20,788 nucleotides of DNA, taken from positions 1 to 20,788 of the IMG/VR virus record IMGVR_UViG_3300025132_000385, one strand, 5' to 3'. The notes under the pieces were generated by a model, which saw nothing but the letters and a program-made list of their open reading frames with translations, searched no databases and was not told where the DNA came from. The DNA comes from a virus. Every line of letters starts with the position of its first letter. The first letter of the stretch is position 1. A program made the translations under genes and the position numbers. This document shows positions 1 through 6,403 of the stretch, one piece after another.

Positions 1-1
1 A

Positions 2-265
2 AAAAAGATAAAATCAAATATTGCTCAGTTAGTTCATCAAGCAGATATGATTGCAACTCGTTATGAGATGGAACGTTATATGTTTAGTGAAGATGCTAAT
101 ATACCTTATGGTAAGATTATGGGTGTTGATGTAGAAAAAACCGAAAAAAATGCTAGTGCGGTTGTAGGACAAAGTCAACCTAAATCTAAAAGTAAAGTAA
201 AGCCTATGGTAGATAAAGAATATAAGAATAAATTATTTGATGAATTATTTGGAGATAAGAAATGA
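2..265 (+). CDS. 3' part of an unidentified gene, with clamp-binding-like C-terminus
   Basis: The reading frame is open from the first complete codon of the window, and the first ATG (47) has no ribosome binding site in front of it. The real start therefore probably lies upstream of the window and ATG 47 is internal. The 88 visible residues are mostly polar, with a Lys/Ser/Pro-rich linker (PKSKSKVKP) before a C-terminal helix ending LFDELFGDKK. That hydrophobic-acidic end resembles the sliding-clamp-binding tails of T4 gp33, gp55 and gp43. Its stop overlaps the next gene (ATGA at 262-265), and it is two genes upstream of the late sigma factor. A gp33-like late-transcription co-activator is one possibility, resting only on position and the C-terminus. 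I do not otherwise recognise the protein. Confidence 0.7.
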   Translation, partial: KKIKSNIAQLVHQADMIATRYEMERYMFSEDANIPYGKIMGVDVEKTEKNASAVVGQSQPKSKSKVKPMVDKEYKNKLFDELFGDKK

Positions 266-525
266 TTATTGAAGGAATATTAGGATTACTATTAGTTACA
301 AGTATGACCGCTAATCTTATTCAACTTAAACGTCAAGAAACTTTAGAAACTTGGTTTGAAGAAATGACAACAGATTTAAATCAAGTACAATTTGAAATTA
401 AAGAAATTGACGATAAAGAATGGTTTGAAAAAGATGATGAAGTCGGTGACACTTTCAGAAGATTAAAAGAAACAATTAACAAATTAAATAAATTCACAGG
501 AGTAGAAGATGCCAAAGAAGCGTAG
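262..525 (+). CDS. small membrane-anchored coiled-coil protein
   Basis: An 87-residue protein. Residues 1-20 form one hydrophobic segment (GILGLLLVTSMTANLI) with no charged residues after the start, followed by a Lys/Arg. This suggests an N-terminal membrane anchor with the rest in the cytoplasm. Residues 25-80 are highly charged and predicted to be helical, with a DDEVGDTFRRL stretch. Similar small proteins with one membrane segment and a D-D-E-V-G core occur beside late-transcription genes in marine T4-like phages, as far as I recall, but their function is unknown. Start and stop overlap the neighbouring genes (4 nt upstream, 17 nt downstream), so the three genes are almost certainly co-transcribed and translationally coupled. 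No function is assigned. Confidence 0.8.
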   Translation: MIIEGILGLLLVTSMTANLIQLKRQETLETWFEEMTTDLNQVQFEIKEIDDKEWFEKDDEVGDTFRRLKETINKLNKFTGVEDAKEA

Positions 526-1234
526 AAAGAAAAGTAAAATGTATTTTGGTCAAGTAACCGAAGATGCTATAGTAAAGTATAACTCAATGGAGCCTGGTGA
601 CCCTGAGAGAGATAGACTTTTTACAGAAAAAATCTATGCACCTATTAGGAAGATTGCAGAAAATTTAATTCATACTTATAAATTTTATTATTTTGACAAT
701 CCTACTGAAGAAGTAATAGATGAAGTAGTTGCTAATATGGTTATCAATATGCACAAGTATGTACAAGGTAAAGGTAAAGCCTTTAGTTACTTTTCAGTAG
801 TTGCTAAAAACTATTTAATTTTAAATAACAACAAGAATTATAAGATGGGTAAAATACACGACCAACTTGATGTTATGGATTTTAATAGAAAGACAACTGA
901 AGAAAAGAATATGGTTGATGTTACTGATTTTAAATTTGAAGTGTTTAATCAAATGTATCAGTATTGGGAAGACAACTTTATGCGTATCTTCAAAAAGAAA
1001 AAAGATTTAGCAGTAGTAGATGCTATCTTATATTTAATGAAGAACAATAAAAGTATTGAAAACTTCAATAAGAAAGCACTTTATATCTTAATTCGTGAGA
1101 TGAGTGGTTCTAATACTCAACATATAACGAGAGTTATAAATGCGATGAAACGTAAACAAAATGCGTTAATTCGTGACTTCAGAGATAAAGGTATCTCATT
1201 TAAACAGAACGCTACAGGTTCTGTATTCATATAA
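509..1234 (+). CDS. 55: late-transcription sigma factor, gp55-like
   Basis: A 241-residue protein with a very basic N-terminus (PKKRRKKSK). Its central helical part, about residues 40-115, includes AFSYFSVVAKNYLI, which resembles the sigma region-2-like core of T4 gp55, the factor that directs host RNA polymerase to phage late promoters. T4 gp55 is about 185 residues. This protein has an extra C-terminal part: residues 165-225 form helices with a possible helix-turn-helix (SNTQHITRVINAMKRK). Its end (NATGSVFI) does not look like a sliding-clamp-binding tail. The start is supported by AGGAG at 498-502, 6 nt before the ATG, inside the preceding gene. It is followed by a 62-nt leader and then the structural genes it would be expected to activate. 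A different phage sigma-like factor is the main alternative. Confidence 0.72.
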   Translation: MPKKRRKKSKMYFGQVTEDAIVKYNSMEPGDPERDRLFTEKIYAPIRKIAENLIHTYKFYYFDNPTEEVIDEVVANMVINMHKYVQGKGKAFSYFSVVAKNYLILNNNKNYKMGKIHDQLDVMDFNRKTTEEKNMVDVTDFKFEVFNQMYQYWEDNFMRIFKKKKDLAVVDAILYLMKNNKSIENFNKKALYILIREMSGSNTQHITRVINAMKRKQNALIRDFRDKGISFKQNATGSVFI

Positions 1235-1247
1235 ACACATAAAAAAC

Positions 1248-1294
1248 GTATCTTTCTTGATTAATATATATTTATTATTAATTAAGGAAGATAC
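1248..1294 (+). promoter_or_regulatory. 19-bp RNA hairpin sequestering the ribosome binding site of the next gene
   Basis: GTATCTTTCTTGATTAATA (1248-1266) pairs over its whole length with TATTAATTAAGGAAGATAC (1276-1294) around a 9-nt loop, TATATTTAT. There are 17 Watson-Crick pairs and two non-standard positions (1255/1287 and 1259/1283). Both are G-U pairs in plus-strand RNA but would be A-C mismatches in minus-strand RNA, which argues for a plus-strand RNA function. The 3' arm contains the Shine-Dalgarno AAGGAAG (1284-1290) and ends 2 nt before the ATG at 1297. No T-run follows, so it is not an ordinary terminator on this strand. In T4, similar hairpins on genes such as e and soc block translation from long early transcripts, while late transcripts starting inside the hairpin escape. 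The same role is inferred here. Confidence 0.8.
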
Positions 1295-1296
1295 AT

Positions 1297-1698
1297 ATGT
1301 CAGATTCTTATGAAGTTTTTGAAGGCAAAACGTTAGCGAATGTCTTCAAAGATATCTATACAAATTCGGAAGAAAACAAAAAACAAATCGAAGTCTTAAT
1401 GAAAGACTTATTAAGGTTTGTTACAGATACCGCTTCTGCGGTCGCACTCGTGCCTATCCTAAAAGATTATCTCGATGTTGCTGTAAAAAATGATGAGCAG
1501 TTAATTAAAGTAGCGGCCATCGTACAAAAACTTGCAAGTGCAGAAGCTAAAGGTTCTGATAATGAGTTTGGACTAAGTGAACTTGAAAAAGAACAACTTA
1601 TGTCCGGCTTATCAGATTCTATAGCAGAGATACAAGAACAAAGTGATAAAATAAGTGAGGATATAGATTCTACACAATCTAAGTTTCCTGAGAGCTAA
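1297..1698 (+). CDS. helical virion-associated protein of unknown function, first gene of the baseplate operon
   Basis: A 133-residue acidic protein with no membrane segment. It is almost entirely predicted helix: residues 8-50 (FKDIYTNSEENKKQIEVL), a middle segment around VALVPILKDYLDVAVKNDEQLIKVAAIVQKL (residues 50-80) and a Glu/Ser-rich C-terminus. It is followed after 2 nt by the spike/hub-like gene, so it is probably a baseplate or assembly component. I recall similar proteins next to baseplate genes in marine T4-like phages but know no function for them. The ATG follows AAGGAAG by 6 nt, and that site lies in a strong hairpin (1248-1294), so translation is probably controlled. No enzymatic motif is visible. 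Confidence 0.8.
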   Translation: MSDSYEVFEGKTLANVFKDIYTNSEENKKQIEVLMKDLLRFVTDTASAVALVPILKDYLDVAVKNDEQLIKVAAIVQKLASAEAKGSDNEFGLSELEKEQLMSGLSDSIAEIQEQSDKISEDIDSTQSKFPES

Positions 1699-1700
1699 AT

Positions 1701-2924
1701 ATGAGTGACAATAAATCTTATAGGGATGGTGGCATTCTAAATTTCGATAGAGGCTATCACTTTATAAAAAAACTCGTAAAAGAAACCGTAGCAGATTTGA
1801 TTCCAAAATCTCAAACGGTTCCTTACGGAAAAGTTAAAAGTGAGAACAAACCTGACGATGCGGAGTCAATGTTATCTATACACAATGTTTCTGAAAATAC
1901 AACTAAACACGCTAAACCTTCATCATTTCATTTTTTATCAGTTCCTGTAGAAGGTGAATATGTTTCTATCTACAATCATAAAGATAACATTTTTTACGGA
2001 AACTCTTTACCTATATTTGACTCATTAGTTAACAACGCAAAGATGTTACCTAAAGCAAGTAACCGATTTAAACCTGACTTTTCAATTAATCCTTTACAAG
2101 TAACTCCTGGTGATGTAGTTGTTCAAGGTAGATATGGTCACGGTATGATGTTTAGTGATGCTAAAGGTCAACCTACTTTTAGAATCGGTAATTCATTTAG
2201 AAGTAGACCTAAACAAGATATAGACCAATTTAATAGTTCAACTCCTGTTTTACAAAAAAAGATACGTACAGATGTAAGTTATCCTATATTTTACAATCCT
2301 AATTTAGATGGTAGTTCTTTTTATATGTTAAAAAGAATACCTGTAGGCGTTGACTTAGATAGTGAAACCGTTTTAGCTAAAAAGAAACATTATACAGATT
2401 ATAAAGATAATACATTACGACAAACTTTTAATGATTCTGATAATCGTTCAGATTCAAAAATGTTTATGTCTTCAGATTCATTATTATTTTATACAAAAGG
2501 ATTAAATAACAATGCAGGTCACGACATATCAATGTTATCATCAGGAAATATTTTTTTAAATTCTTTTAGAAATGTATTTATTACTACACCGGAAATAACC
2601 TACAAAGACAATGATAAAAATATTCCGGAAGGACGTATTTCTTTAGGTAGTCACAGAGACCCAGGTACAATGGCTAATTCTAAAGTACAACCGGTAGTAA
2701 GAGGATTAAATTATCAAGAAACAATAACTGACATTTTAGATACATTAAAATTCATAACTGAAAATTTTAAAAATCTTGCAGATGGCGGTGTAGCAGTAGA
2801 TAAAGATGGTAGTGCGATAACCGGAGATGCACAACAACCAATAATAAATTTACTTAACGACAAGATAAATAGTATACAAGATAAATTAAATAATGATTTA
2901 AGTAAAAAGGTATTTACAACATAA
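1701..2924 (+). CDS. baseplate hub/spike-like protein with an N-terminal OB-fold, no lysozyme domain
   Basis: A 407-residue protein. After a helical start, residues 36-102 look like a small beta-barrel (TVPYGKV...SVPVEGEYVSIYNHK...IFYGNSLP), the pattern of the OB-fold in phage spike proteins of the gp5/VgrG type. Residues 137-165 (GDVVVQGRYGHGMMFSD...TFRIGNS) and 313-340 (RISLGSHRD...VQPVVRGL) repeat the 'GD-x(n)-GR-G' and 'LG...PVVxG' elements typical of this protein type in marine T4-like phages. The C-terminus is helical (LDTLKFITENFKNLA). It lacks the lysozyme domain that T4 gp5 carries. It sits 2 nt after the preceding gene and overlaps the next as TAATG. I infer a place in the hub or central spike that meets the cell surface. 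The exact T4 counterpart is uncertain. Confidence 0.55.
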   Translation: MSDNKSYRDGGILNFDRGYHFIKKLVKETVADLIPKSQTVPYGKVKSENKPDDAESMLSIHNVSENTTKHAKPSSFHFLSVPVEGEYVSIYNHKDNIFYGNSLPIFDSLVNNAKMLPKASNRFKPDFSINPLQVTPGDVVVQGRYGHGMMFSDAKGQPTFRIGNSFRSRPKQDIDQFNSSTPVLQKKIRTDVSYPIFYNPNLDGSSFYMLKRIPVGVDLDSETVLAKKKHYTDYKDNTLRQTFNDSDNRSDSKMFMSSDSLLFYTKGLNNNAGHDISMLSSGNIFLNSFRNVFITTPEITYKDNDKNIPEGRISLGSHRDPGTMANSKVQPVVRGLNYQETITDILDTLKFITENFKNLADGGVAVDKDGSAITGDAQQPIINLLNDKINSIQDKLNNDLSKKVFTT

Positions 2925-3574
2925 TGGGACTAACAAAACCAATATTAGATAAAGTAATGAAACCTATTGACTCTATACGTGAGTATAAAGATAAAGAAGT
3001 ACCTAAAATGCAAAAAGAAGCTGATGAAGGGAAAACTCCTCCTAATCTTGATAAAGATATTGAGAAGATGCAAAAATTTAAAAAGTTAGCTGATAAAATA
3101 CCAAAACTTGTTCGTACGGTACGGAATGCTATTATTGCTATTGAAACTGCTAAAGCAATTGCGGAAGCGGCTAAAGATGCGGGAATGATTGGTGCCGCTT
3201 TAGTTCCTCCGGTAGCGGCCGCAGGTGTTTTACAAGAAAAGATTGTAGAGAAAGTAAAAGAAGAAATAGCAAAGGCAAAAGCAGAATTACCTGTTGTATC
3301 TTTAGTAACAAAAGAATTAAAAGGATTAGCAATAGCAGTCTTAATAGCTTTATTAGCTATAAAAGTAAAGAATGGTAATAAAAAAGGTGCGGGTGATGGT
3401 GAAGACGCTAATAGAGATGCACAAGATGAATTAGATAGTTTATTATCAGAACAAGAAGGTTTAATAGAAAGTGATGATGAAGATGACGGAACAGGCGTCA
3501 CAAGAATTGTAAGAACAACAACTGCTACGGGTACAACAAGTACAGGCGGTACCGGCGGTGGCGGTGGATATTAA
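2924..3574 (+). CDS. hydrophobic baseplate-operon protein with a Gly-rich tail ending in GY
   Basis: A 216-residue protein of unknown function. Residues 1-62 are charged and helical. Residues 66-104 are Ala-rich and hydrophobic (AIAEAAKDAGMIGAALVPP). Residues 132-148 (LKGLAIAVLIALLAIKV) could cross a membrane. Residues 158-190 are strongly acidic. The tail is low-complexity Thr/Gly (TTATGTTSTGGTGGGGGY). The Gly-Tyr end is shared with the gp25 and gp6 proteins downstream. The start overlaps the preceding stop (TAATG). Hydrophobic segments are unusual among baseplate genes, so a membrane-interacting or hub-internal role is possible, but this is inference. A long antisense ORF (2914-3501) overlaps it but looks like a shadow rich in Ser and Phe. 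Confidence 0.75.
   Translation: MGLTKPILDKVMKPIDSIREYKDKEVPKMQKEADEGKTPPNLDKDIEKMQKFKKLADKIPKLVRTVRNAIIAIETAKAIAEAAKDAGMIGAALVPPVAAAGVLQEKIVEKVKEEIAKAKAELPVVSLVTKELKGLAIAVLIALLAIKVKNGNKKGAGDGEDANRDAQDELDSLLSEQEGLIESDDEDDGTGVTRIVRTTTATGTTSTGGTGGGGGY
3545..3561 (+). repeat. GC-rich tail-coding repeat, copy 1
   Basis: GGCGGTACCGGCGGTGG matches GGTGGTACCGGGGGTGG at 4384-4400 in 15 of 17 positions. It is a conspicuous GC-rich patch in an AT-rich genome. It encodes part of the Gly-rich C-terminal tail, in the same codon phase in both genes. Confidence 0.7.
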
Positions 3575-3589
3575 CATATAGGAGTTAAA

Positions 3590-3943
3590 ATGAAGGCAAA
3601 CGAGTTAAAGAAAATAATCAATAGATTAGTTAGTGAAGAAGTCAAAAAACAACTCGGCGAGATATTTATTAATGAAATTAAGTCTAAAAGGTCTACGCCA
3701 ATTCAAGAGTCTGTTAAGACAGAAGAGTATCCAACAATGGGTGGTAAAACGTTTACGACAAATGATATGGCTGATTTATTAGGCTATGGTGATATGAAAC
3801 CAAACGGAGGCGGTATGACAAGTGCGGGTGTAGCAGAGATAGCACAGAAAGCAGGAGTAGCACCTGACCAAGTAGACCCTGACGTACAAAAGGCAATCAC
3901 TAAAGATTATCGTGAACTTATGAGTAAAATGAATAATAAATGA
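3590..3943 (+). CDS. small helical baseplate-operon protein of unknown function
   Basis: A 117-residue protein. Residues 1-32 form an amphipathic, probably coiled-coil helix (MKANELKKIINRLVSEEVKK). The middle is Gly-rich (PTMGGKTFTTNDMADLLGYGD), and residues 80-115 are helical again (AGVAEIAQKAGVAPDQVD). The start is well supported by AGGAG about 6 nt upstream of ATG 3590. Its stop overlaps the gp25 start as ATGA (3940-3943). The N-terminus superficially resembles the 'MKxxEL' starts of the cargo genes downstream but has no (L/I)-x-E cleavage-like site at the right place. Position suggests a baseplate component or a chaperone. No function can be named. Confidence 0.75.
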   Translation: MKANELKKIINRLVSEEVKKQLGEIFINEIKSKRSTPIQESVKTEEYPTMGGKTFTTNDMADLLGYGDMKPNGGGMTSAGVAEIAQKAGVAPDQVDPDVQKAITKDYRELMSKMNNK

Positions 3944-4407
3944 GTATCAAAGAAATAGACTTAAATCCTGATAAGCAATTTGGAATTGGTTTTCCTCTAA
4001 ACTATGATAGAGAGAGTTATGGATTCTTTAAACAGAATCAAACTTATTATCATCAATTACAAGATAATATTAAAAATCTTATAATGACTAAAATAGGAGA
4101 AAGACCGGGTAATGTTAGATTTGGATGTCGTATACACGAAGTTATCTTTGAACAGAACGAACCTGGGATACTAAAAACTAAAATCGAAGAATCAATAAAA
4201 GAAGCATTATTTAATTGGTTGCCTCACGTTCAGTTAATACAAACAAGAGTGCGCGCTAATAATAATACGTTAAGTGTCTCTGCACAATTTCGTTCTGATT
4301 TTAACGAAGGTATAATTGACCAAGTTTTAGAGTTTAATGATGCCTTTATTGAAAGCGGAGAAGATTCACAGACTACAACAACCGGTGGTACCGGGGGTGG
4401 CTATTAA
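3940..4407 (+). CDS. 25: baseplate wedge protein gp25-like
   Basis: A 155-residue protein of the gpW/gp25 family. The family core is clear: an N-terminal FPLNYD, a central helix (YHQLQDNIKNLIMTKIGERPGNVRFGCRIHEVIFE, residues 37-71), a second helix (KTKIEESIKEALFNWLPHV) and closing beta strands (TLSVSAQF). The GERP...FGCR motif is characteristic of the family, which forms the wedge core and the sheath-initiation surface with gp6. T4 gp25 is 132 residues. The extra length here is largely a C-terminal low-complexity tail, TTTTGGTGGGY, that resembles the tail of the gene at 2924-3574. Translation is coupled to the upstream gene through ATGA, and gp6 follows after 10 nt. Confidence 0.93.
   Translation: MSIKEIDLNPDKQFGIGFPLNYDRESYGFFKQNQTYYHQLQDNIKNLIMTKIGERPGNVRFGCRIHEVIFEQNEPGILKTKIEESIKEALFNWLPHVQLIQTRVRANNNTLSVSAQFRSDFNEGIIDQVLEFNDAFIESGEDSQTTTTGGTGGGY
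4384..4400 (+). repeat. GC-rich tail-coding repeat, copy 2, with a small hairpin
   Basis: GGTGGTACCGGGGGTGG is the second copy of the repeat at 3545-3561. With two bases upstream it can fold as CCGGT-GGT-ACCGG (4382-4394). It lies just before the gp25 stop and upstream of the gp6 ribosome binding site (AAGGAG). Confidence 0.65.
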
Positions 4408-4417
4408 GGAGAATTAA

Positions 4418-6394
4418 ATGGCTCAAGCAGTAAAACAAAAAGAAGTCAAATATCTTAATAAAGATTTTAATCAGTTTAAAGAATCTTTAATAGAACACGC
4501 AAAGACTTATTTTCCAAATTCTTATAACGATTTTAACGAAGCATCACCTGGTATGATGTTTATTGAAATGGCCGCATATGTTGGAGATGTTTTATCTTAC
4601 TATGTAGACAATCAATTTAAAGAAAGTTTATTAGCATATGCTGAAGAAACAAAAAGTGTTTATCAGATTGCGCAGTCTATGGGATATAAACCAAGACTCG
4701 TTTCCGCCGCAAATGCTTCAGTAGATATATTTCAAACGGTACCTGCTATTGGTTCAGGTGCAGAAAACAGACCTGATTTGAGATATGGTCAAGTTCTTAA
4801 AGCAGGTAGTGAATTTTCTTCTACTTCAGGAGTAAAATTTTATTCAACTGAAGACGTTAGTTTTCAATATACATCAAGTGCTTCATCGATGAATATTAGT
4901 GTATATGAAAGTTCTGCAGGTTCACCTGTAAGTTACTTATTAAAGAAACCTGTAACTGCTATGTCCGGTAATCAAAAATCAGAACAATTTGTTTTTGGAA
5001 CTGCTAAAAGATATGATGCGATAAGATTATCACAAAGACAAATAACTGAAATAGTTTCTTGTACAGATAGTGATGGTAATTCTTGGTATGAAGTTCCTTT
5101 CTTAGCTCAAGATACGGTTTTTATAGAATCAAATAATACAGCAGATTTAAGTCCGCAAGATTCACAATTTGCAGACAAAGCTCCTTACTTATTAAAATTA
5201 AAAAAGACTTCAAGACGATTTACAACTTTTATTACAACAGAAGGATTTACAGAATTACGATTTGGTGCTGGTAATAGTGATAATCCTGATGAAGAGATTA
5301 TACCTAATCCTGATAATGTTGGTTCAAGTTTACCTTCAGGTGTATCAAGTATAGACAGAACATTTGACCCAAGTAATTTTTTAAATACAAAAGCATACGG
5401 ACTTGCTCCTGCTAACACTACATTGACTATAGTATATAGATATGGAGGTGGATTAAATCATAATGTACAAGCTACTGCTATTAATAAAGTTAGTAATGCT
5501 TTATTTGGACCTCCAGGAGCTCCTAATTTATCTGCTCAAGTAATTAGCAACGTACAAAATTCTATTGCTTGTTCAAACGAATTACCTGCTGCGGGTGGTC
5601 GTGGTCAAGAAAGTGTTCTTGAAGTAAAAGAAAACGCTCTTGCTTATTTTCAAGCACAAGGCAGAACCGTAACAAAAGAAGACTATATGATGAGAGTGTA
5701 TACAATGCCTTCGAGATTTGGTAGTGTAGCTAAAGTTTATATTGTTCAAGATGAACAAATACAAGCCGGTAAAGATTTAGACCCTAAGACTGCAGGTTCA
5801 GCAGGTAAAAACTTACCAACAGCTAATACACGAGTTGCTAATCCGTTAGCTTTAAATATGTACGTTTTAGGATACACTCAGACTAAAAAATTAACTACAC
5901 TAAATAATGTAGTAAAAAGAAATCTTGCAACTTATTTAAGTGAATACAGACCTGTATCAGATGCGGTAAATATTAAAGATGCTTACATCATCAATATTGG
6001 TATTAGATTTAGTATTGTAGCAAGAGTAGGATATAATAAACAAGAAGTATTATTAAGATGTATAAATGCGGTAAAATTATTTTTTGCACCTGATAATTGG
6101 CAAATCAATCAACCAATTATCACACAAGACTTAATTCAAGATATAGCATTAGTAGATGGTGTGGCATCAGTTGTACCACCTGTTGAAGATAATCCTGAGA
6201 AAAGTCAATTACTGATTTTTAATCGTTATGAAAAAGGTTCAGGTTATTCAGGAAATATTTATGATTTAGATTCTGCAACTAAAGATGGAGTTATTTATCC
6301 GTCACTTGACCCAAGTATTTTTGAGTTAAAATTTCCGTCTCAAGATATTGAAGCAAATTGTGTAGGTGATTCTACATCAGGCGCGGGATATTAG
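4418..6394 (+). CDS. 6: baseplate wedge protein gp6-like (baseplate J family)
   Basis: A 658-residue protein, close to T4 gp6 in length (660). The N-terminal part is typical: YLNKDFNQFKESLIEHAKTY, then DFNEASPGMMFIEMAAYVGDVLSYYVDNQ (residues about 39-67), the region where gp6 dimers form the inner baseplate ring. A middle beta-rich domain follows, then the J-like core (ENALAYFQAQGRTVTKEDYMMRVYTMPSRFGSVAKVYIV, around residues 405-445) and a C-terminal wedge domain (YIINIGIRFSIV...QDIALVDGVASVVP). The C-terminus ends STSGAGY, again Gly-Tyr. The start has AAGGAG at 4406-4411, 6 nt before the ATG. It lies directly after gp25, its structural partner. The assignment is strong. Confidence 0.95.
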   Translation: MAQAVKQKEVKYLNKDFNQFKESLIEHAKTYFPNSYNDFNEASPGMMFIEMAAYVGDVLSYYVDNQFKESLLAYAEETKSVYQIAQSMGYKPRLVSAANASVDIFQTVPAIGSGAENRPDLRYGQVLKAGSEFSSTSGVKFYSTEDVSFQYTSSASSMNISVYESSAGSPVSYLLKKPVTAMSGNQKSEQFVFGTAKRYDAIRLSQRQITEIVSCTDSDGNSWYEVPFLAQDTVFIESNNTADLSPQDSQFADKAPYLLKLKKTSRRFTTFITTEGFTELRFGAGNSDNPDEEIIPNPDNVGSSLPSGVSSIDRTFDPSNFLNTKAYGLAPANTTLTIVYRYGGGLNHNVQATAINKVSNALFGPPGAPNLSAQVISNVQNSIACSNELPAAGGRGQESVLEVKENALAYFQAQGRTVTKEDYMMRVYTMPSRFGSVAKVYIVQDEQIQAGKDLDPKTAGSAGKNLPTANTRVANPLALNMYVLGYTQTKKLTTLNNVVKRNLATYLSEYRPVSDAVNIKDAYIINIGIRFSIVARVGYNKQEVLLRCINAVKLFFAPDNWQINQPIITQDLIQDIALVDGVASVVPPVEDNPEKSQLLIFNRYEKGSGYSGNIYDLDSATKDGVIYPSLDPSIFELKFPSQDIEANCVGDSTSGAGY

Positions 6395-6403
6395 GAGTAA
6401 ACA

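Noticed and set aside
1248-1294. Reading the strong hairpin as a rho-independent terminator for the sigma gene
   Set aside because: No T-run follows on the plus strand. The two wobble positions and the buried Shine-Dalgarno fit translation control better. An A-run precedes it, but there are no minus-strand genes to terminate.
2914-3501. 195-codon ORF on the minus strand
   Set aside because: It is fully antisense to the hydrophobic baseplate-operon gene. Its Ser/Phe/Ala-rich sequence is what the reverse of Lys/Ala/Glu-rich codons gives. It has no ribosome binding site or family resemblance.
3590-3650. MKANELKKIINRLVSEE as a fourth capsid-targeting leader
   Set aside because: There is no (L/I)-x-E at positions 8-10. 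The first 30 residues look like one continuous coiled-coil helix, and the gene sits inside the baseplate operon.
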